From NCBI GenBank assembly GCA_009746045.1, contig RPFO01000406.1, forward strand, positions 1,268,030 to 1,332,029: 64,000 nt of DNA. The letters are read 5' to 3'. Shown here in pieces: positions 38,854 to 46,697 of the stretch. Below the pieces are notes generated by a model. That model ran no database searches. It saw nothing but the letters and a program-made list of their open reading frames with translations, and had not been told where the DNA came from. Every line of letters starts with the position of its first letter. Positions within the stretch are counted from its first letter, which is position 1. The translations under genes and the position numbers were made by a program. Origin of the DNA: Mesostigma viride. Taxonomy: Eukaryota; Streptophyta; Mesostigmatophyceae; Mesostigmatales; Mesostigmataceae.

Positions 38854-39734
38854 AGTTACGTTAAATAGTGACGGAACCTTTTGCCGCCTGAGGCAAATCG
38901 GGCCGGAACACTATTTTGCCCGGAATAACCACTTCCGAGCACCCAAGTTAATTCGGCCGAATTAACTTGGGTGCTCGGAAGTGGTTATTCCGGGCAAAAT
39001 AGTGTTCCGGCCCGATTTGCCTCAGGCGGCAAAAGGTTCCGTCACTATTTAACGTAACTAAAACCTGGCCTCGTGGAGGGGGGACGAAGAGCCCGAGACA
39101 TCCGCCTAGGCCACTGAGCACGCACCACTAAATGCGCCGGAGCTGCCTCAGTGAGGATTCGAACCCCTGACCTCCAAGGTGCACGGGTTTTAGTTACGTT
39201 AAATAGTGACGGAACCTTTTGCCGCCTGAGGCAAATCGGGCCGGAACACTATTTTGCCCGGAATAACCACTTCCGAGCACCCAAGTTAATTCGGCCGAAT
39301 TAACTTGGGTGCTCGGAAGTGGTTATTCCGGGCAAAATAGTGTTACGGACCGATTTGCCTCAGGCGGCAAAAGGTTCCGTCACTATTTAACGTAACTAAA
39401 ACCTGTGCACCTTGGAGGTCAGGGGTTCGAATCCTCACTGAGGCAGCTCCGGCGCATTTAGTGGTGCGTGCTCAGCGGCCTAGGCGGATGTCTCGGGCTC
39501 TTCGTCCCCCTCCACGAGGCCAGGTTTTAGTTACGTTAAATAGTGACGGAACCTTTTGCCGCCTGAGGCAAATCGGTCCGTAACACTATTTTGCCCGGAA
39601 TAACCACTTCCGAGCACCCAAGTTAATTCGGCCGAATTAACTTGGGTGCTCGGAAGTGGTTATTCCGGGCAAAATAGTGTTACGGACCGATTTGCCTCAG
39701 GCGGCAAAAGGTTCCGTCACTATTTAACGTAACT
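38854..39734. mobile_element. Palindromic composite (foldback/MITE-like) inserted in the PLV
   Basis: Three copies of a 206-bp nearly perfect palindrome (38,854-39,059; 39,192-39,397; 39,529-39,734; ends AGTTACG...CGTAACT) are separated by two spacers of 131-132 bp that are reverse complements of each other. The whole 881 bp is thus a palindrome of palindromes centred near 39,294. It is flanked by the 5-bp direct repeat ACTGC (38,849-38,853 and 39,735-39,739), the signature of transposition. No protein is encoded, so it must be moved by a trans-acting transposase. Confidence 0.93.
39398..39528 (+). other. tRNA-like segment in palindrome spacer
   Basis: The spacer (and its inverted copy at 39,060-39,191) contains GGAGGTCAGGGGTTCGAATC followed by CTCACTGAGGCA. 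This matches the variable loop, T-arm (B-box GGTTCGAATCC) and a 7-base acceptor strand CTGAGGC of a tRNA. The complement GCCTCAG occurs in the adjacent palindrome, 88 bases from the end of CTGAGGC. No normal D-arm or anticodon arm can be drawn, so it is a tRNA-derived fragment rather than a gene. Confidence 0.45.
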
Positions 39735-39782
39735 ACTGCCACAAAACTCCAAAAAATAGTGTCAATGATATTGTAGATTAGT

Positions 39783-40919
39783 TTGATGTCGTTTGATTAT
39801 AGCATTTGCCCACTACTCACGCGGAAGAGGCGTGCCAAGAATAATGTAACCCTCACGACTGGCAGCCCAACGCCTGCTGCTGTTCCGGTGACCGTGACTG
39901 CCACATTTAACAGGCCTGTAACTGGTTTTGTGTTGGGCGACATCACCGTTACCAATGGGGCGGCCTCCAACCTCCTGGGAAGTGGAAACTCTTACACGTT
40001 CGACGTCACTCCAACTATGGCCAACTTCTCAACGACTGTAAACGTGGGTGCAAACACGGTGATAGACGCATCGTGGGGGAGTGGCAACGCGGCCTCCAAT
40101 ACGCTTTCATTCACGTACTCGTACGACCCCGCCGCCGACCCCGCGCTGTACGCGTGGTACGACCCGTCGGACGGCAGCACCCTGTTCAGCGACACAACTG
40201 GGACCACTGTCCAGAGCATCGCGGGCGGCAACGTGTTGCGGATGAGCGACAAGAAGAACCTTGCCTCGGGCTATCACGTAACGCAGTCCAATACCGCGAA
40301 GACGCCCATTCTGGACACCACCGAGCTCAACGGGAAGACGTCCCTCCGCTTCATCAACCTCCGCTCAGGACTTCTGACCTCGCCCTCTACATTCTGGGGA
40401 TCTATCGGAACCAAGTCGTGCATGGTGATGGTCGCCAAACAGCTGACGACCGCTACCTACCCCGATACCAACAACCCCGGGGCCACGGACGTTATCAGAG
40501 GCTACATGATAGGAAGCACAACGGTGAGATCGAATCGATTCGTGTACCAGGTGGCATCGGGTGAAGTCATAGCCGCCACACCGGGTCCTGGGACAGCCCA
40601 GATATACGTCACGATGGCATCAAGACCTAATTTTTTCGACAACAAGCAGCACGTCCTCGCGCTTTCGGTGGACACGGTATTGAACACTTGCACTACCAGA
40701 TTCGACGGGCGTACCGCAAACGCAGCTGCCGGGTCCAATCCCGAAACGTTACCCGGCAATCTCGCAGTTGGTGGCGATACGATTAACGCAATCCGCGCCT
40801 TTGACGGGTGGATCGGCGAGATCCTCATCTACAATACCGCCAAGACCTCCGCCGAGTTGGAGCTGATCCGCGGGTACCTCGTAGCCAAGTGGGGCACTCC
40901 TGCAACACCGCCCCCATAG
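39783..40919 (+). CDS. PLV fibre-like protein with Ig-like and LamG-like domains
   Basis: About 378 residues. After a short basic N-terminus comes an Ig-like domain of the bacterial/viral adhesin type (VPVTVTATFNRPVTGFVLGD, ITVTNGAASNL, residues about 33-110). It is followed by a concanavalin/LamG-like sandwich (ADPALYAWYDPSDGSTLF, LNGKTSLRFINL, HVLALSVDTVLNTCTTRFDG, FDGWIGEILIYNTAKTSAE). The C-terminal EILIYNTAKTSAELELIRGY is typical of such carbohydrate-binding folds. The pairing is common in phage and algal-virus tail or fibre proteins that bind surface glycans. The role in host attachment is inferred. Confidence 0.75.
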   Translation: MMSFDYSICPLLTRKRRAKNNVTLTTGSPTPAAVPVTVTATFNRPVTGFVLGDITVTNGAASNLLGSGNSYTFDVTPTMANFSTTVNVGANTVIDASWGSGNAASNTLSFTYSYDPAADPALYAWYDPSDGSTLFSDTTGTTVQSIAGGNVLRMSDKKNLASGYHVTQSNTAKTPILDTTELNGKTSLRFINLRSGLLTSPSTFWGSIGTKSCMVMVAKQLTTATYPDTNNPGATDVIRGYMIGSTTVRSNRFVYQVASGEVIAATPGPGTAQIYVTMASRPNFFDNKQHVLALSVDTVLNTCTTRFDGRTANAAAGSNPETLPGNLAVGGDTINAIRAFDGWIGEILIYNTAKTSAELELIRGYLVAKWGTPATPPP

Positions 40920-40938
40920 ACATAGGATGCAAGACAAG

Positions 40939-40956
40939 AACTAAATATCTCTTCTA
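40939..40956 (+). promoter_or_regulatory. Candidate PLV promoter motif
   Basis: AACTAAATATCTCTTCTA, about 32 bases before the ATG at 40,973, followed by TATATATCACAATAAAG. It shares the TAAAWATCT-like core of the other rightward genes. Confidence 0.5.
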
Positions 40957-40972
40957 TATATCACAATAAAGC

Positions 40973-41674
40973 ATGGAGTATCCCACTTTTTATCAGATTT
41001 TACTAGACAGCAACAACAAGGCACTCTCCTTTGACGCCACAACGAGACGGGCAGAATTTGTCATCAAGCCAGACCCGAGAGCCCCCATCATCGACGAGGA
41101 CTGGCGAGGAGGTGGGCATGCAGCCTATCTAGTTAACATCCAGGGAGCAGCGGGGAAGAGTATACTTGGCGTGACCTCGCCTAACTTTCGAGGGGCCGAG
41201 AACAATTTGGATGAGCACGCAGTGCTTTTTTCAGAATTCTGCTCTGGTGGGGTTGTAGCTACGACTTACACATGCGTCAACGATCACAATTATATGAACC
41301 TGACTGATCCATATCTGTTTCGGAATGGTGGTCGTTTATCGTTAAGCCTCGTGCACCTCGACAGGGCTGCTGGTGATGATTCTTACACGGTCCCAACGGC
41401 TGTGGCGAAATTCGTTGTAATTTTGCGTTTCGAGAAAGTCCGAGGACTAGAAAAAAAAAATGTTCCTGCCATGGCAAGTAATTTCTATGAATTATATATG
41501 GGTGGTTGCTTCGGAAAATTCACTCTCGTGGACACTCTAGAATCTTCGTTCAGGCGCTTGACAAGTGACCCAGTTGATTACTCGCACGCTTACGAGTCTT
41601 TTTACCTAAATTCACGTCCCAGAACTCGCCACGTGGTAGAGGCCACCTTAGATTTGCATCGCTCCGAAATTTAG
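40973..41674 (+). CDS. PLV hypothetical protein, 233 residues
   Basis: Starts MEYPTFYQILLDSNNKALSF. Mixed alpha/beta composition without transmembrane segments. An internal GGGHAAYLVNIQGAAGKS has a glycine-rich GAAGKS, but the spacing does not make a P-loop. No family is recognised. It is preceded by a promoter-like motif and lies in the rightward virion cluster, so a structural or assembly role is possible. Confidence 0.6.
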   Translation: MEYPTFYQILLDSNNKALSFDATTRRAEFVIKPDPRAPIIDEDWRGGGHAAYLVNIQGAAGKSILGVTSPNFRGAENNLDEHAVLFSEFCSGGVVATTYTCVNDHNYMNLTDPYLFRNGGRLSLSLVHLDRAAGDDSYTVPTAVAKFVVILRFEKVRGLEKKNVPAMASNFYELYMGGCFGKFTLVDTLESSFRRLTSDPVDYSHAYESFYLNSRPRTRHVVEATLDLHRSEI

Positions 41675-41824
41675 CCAAGTTCGACACTTGTACAAGTCCA
41701 GCCACCTTCGCGTCCTGTCCAGGCCGTGCCAGCAGACGTAACGGACCTTGGCACATTGTGCACAAATAGGCAAAATCACGTGCAAGTCACGCATCTCACG
41801 TTGCCAAGCTCTCTGCCGGTAGCC

Positions 41825-42154
41825 ATGGCTTCCCGAAACGCAGGGCCTTGCGAAAAGGCGTTGGCAATGCTTGGAAAAATCCTCGATGGTCTCGAGGACG
41901 GCCAGACAAAGATATCTGACCAGCTCGCACACCTGACGCACAAGGTCTCCCTTCTTTCCGGAAACGAAGGTGCTGTTGGAGGCACCGGACCTACCTGCGA
42001 GGTCTTCAAGATTCACGACGCCGGATATGACGATGTCGACCGCAAGACGCAAAATTTGCGTCGAGTGGGTCTACGAGAGGAACGCGGCAAGGCCGAAGAA
42101 GGTCGAGGACCGTTGCGAGTGGATTCGACTCGACCAAGCCGACGGATGCGTTAA
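41825..42154 (+). CDS. PLV hypothetical protein, helical
   Basis: From the ATG at 41,825 (MASRNAGPCEKALAMLGKIL): a predicted helix with heptad spacing (DGLEDGQTKISDQLAHLTHK) and then a charged tail. The family is unknown. The frame overlaps the next one in a different register; I list the two separately. Confidence 0.45.
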   Translation: MASRNAGPCEKALAMLGKILDGLEDGQTKISDQLAHLTHKVSLLSGNEGAVGGTGPTCEVFKIHDAGYDDVDRKTQNLRRVGLREERGKAEEGRGPLRVDSTRPSRRMR

Positions 42155-42362
42155 GATGGTTGACGAATTCCTCAATGGCTTCTCCAAGTCCAAGCGCCAG
42201 CCAGGCATTTCCCCCATTGCCCTCTACAAGGCATGGGAGGAGGCAAAGAAGGGTTTCGAGGACGGAAAGACCGCCACTTCCAATGGCAGGAAGAGGAGCC
42301 GCGAGGGAGCGTCAAGCTCCCACGGCCATGGCGACAAAAGAAGAACGCCGCCTCGTACGTGA
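41970..42362 (+). CDS. PLV hypothetical protein, basic C-terminus
   Basis: Contains RKICVEWVYERNAARPKKVE, FLNGFSKSKRQPGISPIALY, KAWEEAKKGFEDGK and then a basic, Ser/His-rich tail with SNGRKRSREGASSSHGHGDK. No recognised family. It is the last gene-like frame before the right TIR. The sequence from 42,363 to 42,678 is A/T-rich without a gene. Confidence 0.4.
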   Translation: MLLEAPDLPARSSRFTTPDMTMSTARRKICVEWVYERNAARPKKVEDRCEWIRLDQADGCVKMVDEFLNGFSKSKRQPGISPIALYKAWEEAKKGFEDGKTATSNGRKRSREGASSSHGHGDKRRTPPRT

Positions 42363-42678
42363 AGAGCCTGACTGGACACTCCAAGGACAAGGAGTAGATT
42401 GTCGTCTTGTTGACGACGGCAACCAGCTTGCCATTTCGCTCTTGTCGAGCTGATAACGAATGTAAACGTGTTATATTTTTTAATGAATTCGTTTATGCAG
42501 TATAAAACGCGTCAATATATGCTGAATACAATTTTCATTTCGTCTCGAATTGCAGTTCTAACTGCGGGTTTAAAAAGTAGAGTAAACCTCTCATGCATCG
42601 ACGCAGGTCGTATGGGATTCTTGCATAGGTCGTCTGAGTTTCCAGAGGTTACACAGAGTAATAAAATGACACTCTGCA

Positions 42679-43940
42679 CACCCCGCCGCGCGGCCCTCGC
42701 CGGGTCCGCCAACTCCCACGCACTGCTCGACCCTCCAGCCCTTACTAAATTTACTAAGCTAACTACGGTTTTTGGGTTTTCTTTGCGGGAAATTATGCAA
42801 GCCTGTGCATGCACTCTCACTCACGTCGAATAAAACTTTATTTCCAACTGAAAATATCGATTTAGTAGTAAATATAGTTTCCCACGAGAAAACACAGCAA
42901 GCCCTCACAACCGAGGCCCACCACCACCTGGCAGTCCCGCCACTGCTTGGCAGTCCGCGCCCCTCCGCTGCACCCCCGCTGGCCGGCCCCCATGGCCTTT
43001 TCCCGTGGGAGATGGATTTATTGGTCATTTTGCCGTGGGAAACTACGTTTTCATAACCATTTGTCGTGGGAGACTATATTTACTAAGTTTTTTGGGGGTT
43101 CTTTTTTTGGGAAATTCAGGTGTGTTTTTGGTGGTGCACACCTGAATTAATTTCCTAGGAATAAAACCCAAAACCCATAGTAAACGTAGTAAACATAGTT
43201 TCCCACGGGAAATGACTTAGTCCCATATCCCACACGCCTCACCCTCTTATGGCATGGTGGGACTGGATGTCACAACCTTGACCTCATGGCAGGTGGCTTG
43301 AATTTCCTAGAAAAAAAACCCAAAACCCATAGTAAACTTAGTAAATTTAGTCACCCTGGGATGCCAGCATAAGAGTCTACCACCATGGTCACTATAAGGT
43401 CACTATAGCTACCCTGTACCACACAGCACCTGTAGCACCTTGACCTCACGGCAGCTGGCTTGAATTTCCTAGAAAAAAAACCAAAAAACCATAGTAAACT
43501 TAGTAAATTTAGTCACCCTGGGATGCCAGCATAAGAGTCTACCACCATGGTCACTATAAGGTCACTATAGCTACCCTGTACCACACAGCACCTGTAGCAC
43601 TTTGACCTCATGGCAGCTGGCTTGAATTTCCTAGAAAAAAAACCAAAAACCCATAGTAAACTTAGTAAATTTAGTCACAGTGGGAGGGTGATAGCCAGGG
43701 TGGGGGGATGCCGTGGGTGTCTGGAGACGGTGTTAGGGTTTAGGGTTTAGGGTTTAGGGTTTAGGGTTTAGGGTTTAGGGTTTAGGGTTTAGGGTGATAC
43801 CCCACCCTAGGCCGCGGTCACTATAGGGTCACTATAGGGGTGGCAGATGCCAGCATAAGGCTGGTGCCCTTCTGTGAGCCGCGATGACGGAATGATGACG
43901 GAATGATGATGGAAGCTACTTAATTAATTAATTAATTAAT
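42679..43940. repeat. Right terminal inverted repeat of the PLV
   Basis: Reverse complement of 16,484-17,744. The inner edge is CACCCCGCCGCGCGG and the outer edge GGAAGCTACTTAATTAATTA. It holds the same CCCACGGGA motifs, 162-bp repeats and telomere-type array in mirror order. The differences from the left copy are few (for example, no CGCTAAA variant). Confidence 0.95.
43733..43794. repeat. Telomere-type (TTTAGGG)n array in right TIR
   Basis: Nine units (the first partial), 62 bp, the mirror of 16,621-16,682. TTTAGGG on the plus strand at the right end is the orientation of a right chromosome end. Confidence 0.97.
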
Positions 43941-44037
43941 CCATTCCATCCCATGTTCCGGGCCTCCCACTGAGGACTTTTGCTCACGTGACGCAGTCAC
44001 GTGTCTATTAATTAATTAATTAATTAATTAATTAATT
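43921..44037. repeat. Direct repeat flanking the PLV (right side)
   Basis: The (TTAA)n-bounded unit with CCATTCCATCCCATGTTC and the palindrome CACGTGACGCAGTCACGTG (43,985-44,003) matches the unit at 16,372-16,483 left of the element in direct orientation. The element therefore lies between two units, inside the TTAA tract that joins them. Confidence 0.85.
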
Positions 44038-44800
44038 TGAATGGGCAGTCTAACTACACCCCCCTGGACGTGAATCCCCGGCCTGTCCCCGACAGTGCCT
44101 AAGTAATTCATAAATTAATTAATTAAAGCACGTGCCTGCGTCACATGGGTGCCAATACAAAGTAGAGGAACCTCCAACAGGAGGGGGGGTGTCACAGCCT
44201 ATTAACTTACCACTCCAAGTTTGGTCCGACGGGGCTCTGACAGACGGGGAGCGAGCTCCAAAACCGCCCCGTCGCCAGAATAATTAAAAAAGAGTGCGCT
44301 CTAGTTGGCTCTTTGAGGACGGCACGAGGAAGATAGAACCGAAAGTGCGCTCGGCAAACACACCCGGCGCCTGGTTTTCAGAAAATTTAGGTGCGCGCTC
44401 ACCGTGAGACTATAGGTATTGGTCCGGCGCCGGCTTTGGCTTACATCCCGGAGTGAGGTTACCTAGTACTACTCGTGGACGTACTAACGCACATATACGT
44501 ACTACGGTAATTATACGGTCATAGCTTATATAGGACACGTGGCAAAACTAGGAGTGATCTTGGTGGCGTCAGATACAAGTCCTGACTGTGACGACTACCT
44601 CCCTAGCGTATAAATGCCACGTGTCACACGTCTAGGCGTGCACTCCGTTTCGCCCCGACGGACGGACCCAGTTTGGCAAAGGTGTGGCGCTCAGCCATTT
44701 TTCACTTTGGATGGTGACAGACAGCGCTCATGGACGGCAAAAGAGTGTGTGGGCTCAAGTAGGAAAATGGGCCGGGGTATGTTATGTCCCCCCCCCTCCT
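44038..44800. other. Intergenic, no gene recognised
   Basis: Contains a decayed CACGTG-CCTGCG-TCACATG palindrome with GGGTGCCAATACAAAGTAGA (44,129-44,175), related to the 415-bp LINE unit. The rest is unique sequence with no supported gene. Confidence 0.5.
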
Positions 44801-45480
44801 CCAACCCTATACACAACGAGGAGGATCGAGGGAGGGCGCCCTAGCTTCTCTCACTGCCCCACATGCACGTGGGCGGCAGGCCACAGAGCGCTCTCTCGAT
44901 CCGCATATCATGGTGCGGGCGCAACTGTGGGTGCAATACAGCAAGAAGTTGGCTGACTCATAGCCAGACTGTGATGCTCTAAAGGTGAGGTGACATAGGC
45001 TAAGGCGCGAGCACATGGCCACATTGAGCCCATGTCGGCGGATCGAACACCATCACATACATGCCGATGTAAGTACATACAGAGATCCAGAGTGGAGTCC
45101 ATGCAGATTGAATGGAACGGTTACCAGGATATCCTGAGGGTGAAGTAAAGGGAAGATCGCCACTTGGCGGCGTTGTATGATGATGGGAAGCCCCATGTGT
45201 CTGATATTATTAGGCAGCATAGACTACAGTTTGCTGGCCATCTAGCCCGTACTAATCAGGTTGGTACAGAAGAGGGCCCGGCAGAGTGTGGACTGGCCAG
45301 TGAGCCCAGGAGATATCTTCTTACATGGTGGTCATGCAGGCCCTGCCAGGGTGAGGCGACGCGGTGGCCAACATCAGTCGGACAAATCGCGACTTTATTT
45401 TAGCTGCAACATGCAGAGCGAAGACGCTGTTGGCGTCATCCACTCAACCCCTCTTACTCAGATATATGGTCGGGTATATA
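44800..45480 (+). mobile_element. LINE-derived remnant
   Basis: 44,800-45,000 is a diverged copy of the 415-bp unit (GGGAGGGCGCCCTAGCTTCT). 45,160-45,330 encodes HVSDIIRQHRLQFAGHLART, the C-terminal signature of LINE family A ORF2, followed by RRYLLTW. Sense is plus. It is short, diverged and without RT. Confidence 0.65.
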
Positions 45481-45689
45481 GTCATCGAGAATGATAGATT
45501 ACGGAGGTGAGATGGGCATGCAACATAATAAGGAAAAACCCGATAACTGGGAGAATACAGTAACCCTGAAGAAATTAATAGTAATCTGACACGGACATCC
45601 AAGGATCACGCCAGCTGCACAAGGTACAACTAACTACACATCACAAAACTACACGCAGCAACAGCGCTGCCGGCCCACCATGCAGGCCT

Positions 45690-46440
45690 GGAAGGGATCT
45701 AGACCGCATGGGTCGCGACAAAGTCGGCCCGGGTGCGGCGGAATAACACATCAGCCACGGTGCGAGTGAGGGCGAGGGACAGGCGCTGCCGCCAATACGA
45801 GGACCACGTGCGGGCAGACCACGGGGCGGTCTGACCCTCGAGGTCTAGGCGGTCTTCACGGGCGCTGGCAGCACTCGTGGAAAAACTCCGCTGTCTTGGG
45901 GCCTATGGCCCCGAACTCCTCAATTAGGACAAAGGGGATGACCCGGTGGGGCCCCACATTGCCGTAGGAGGCAAACTTGTCGCGCTCAGCCCGACAGCGG
46001 CAGCAGCGCCGGCATCCACAGCCGCCCGGAAGATGTGGCGACCCGAGAGACTGGCCGAGCCACGGAGACATCGATGAGCAGGTGGCAACCCTGCCCGTCG
46101 TAGTCAAGCACGGTAATGTCGGGGCGGTGGTTGGGTGAGTAGAGGGCGGCCCCATCCGCGTGACCTCGCACTTGATGGTGGAGTGGGGAAAGACCGACCG
46201 AACCATGGCACACACCACCCGGAGGAGAGCGGAATGGAGATAGAGGAACCAGTTCTGGTTCTGCTTGCCACCCATGCACGCGATGTAGTGACGTCCCAGT
46301 AGTATTCAGAGCAAGCCCGCAGCTGCCGCAGGACGCACCCGCCGTGCATGATGAGAGGTTGCGCGGGGGCAAAGAGCTGGTGCATGGCGGAGAGCGATGG
46401 CGTAAAGGGCCGGAACCAGCGTGAACAAAGGGCTCATGGG
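45690..46440 (-). pseudogene. Truncated second copy of the PHD/RLE LINE (family B), 3' end
   Basis: Parallels the C-terminus of the complete LINE at 46,698-48,908. It shows ACMGGKQNQNWFLYLHSAL, the endonuclease core region (PDITVLDYDGQGCHLLIDVS in another frame) and FVLIEEFGAIGPKTAEFFHE. Frames shift at least twice and the RT is gone, so it is a 5'-truncated dead copy. It lies in tandem and in the same orientation as the fuller copy, separated by an 89-bp repeat. Confidence 0.8.
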
Positions 46441-46454
46441 GAGGGCGCGCAGGA

Positions 46455-46632
46455 ATGCGGATATATATTAATAATATAATTACTTACAGCAGAGTGAAAT
46501 CACTCAAACCAAAGCAAACGCCCAGCTATAAACCTATATACAGATGCGGATATATATTAAAAATATAATTACTTACAGCAGAGTGAAATCACTCAAACCA
46601 AAGCAAACGCCCAGCTATAAACCTATATACAG
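46455..46632. repeat. 89-bp tandem duplication between LINE copies
   Basis: Two copies (46,455 and 46,544) of ATGCGGATATATATTAATAA... ending AAACCTATATACAG, differing by one base. A/T-rich. It sits between the truncated and the fuller family B LINE and may be the 3' tail or insertion junction. Confidence 0.9.
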
Positions 46633-46697
46633 AGCCATGTCAAAGCTCTATACTACGAAGTACGATAAGACCAATGGAAACGCCTAACGGGAGGAAC

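Larger units (their letters stand above)
16484..43940. mobile_element. Integrated Polinton-like virus (PLV) with telomere-repeat TIRs
   Basis: A 27.5-kb element bounded by about 1.26-kb terminal inverted repeats. Its gene set is diagnostic: major capsid protein, penton-type minor capsid protein, packaging ATPase, primase-SF3 helicase and tyrosine recombinase, with no recognisable protein-primed DNA polymerase B. This is the pattern of Polinton-like viruses and virophage relatives rather than classical Polintons. Two younger elements sit inside it (20,364-28,536 and 38,854-39,734), so the native element would be about 18.4 kb. Nearly identical TIRs and long open frames indicate a young copy. 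It looks largely whole apart from the two insertions and perhaps one or two further lesions. TTAA-rich direct repeats flank both ends. Confidence 0.95.

Noticed and set aside
39398-39528. Functional tRNA gene
   Set aside because: Only the T-arm and acceptor strand fit; D-arm and anticodon arm cannot be formed.
41100-41180. P-loop NTPase in the 233-residue viral protein (GAAGKS)
   Set aside because: The spacing does not match G-x4-GK-S/T and no Walker B follows.
16484-43940. Classical Polinton/Maverick
   Set aside because: No protein-primed DNA polymerase B and no retroviral-type integrase among the viral genes; the DDE integrase present belongs to the nested LTR element.
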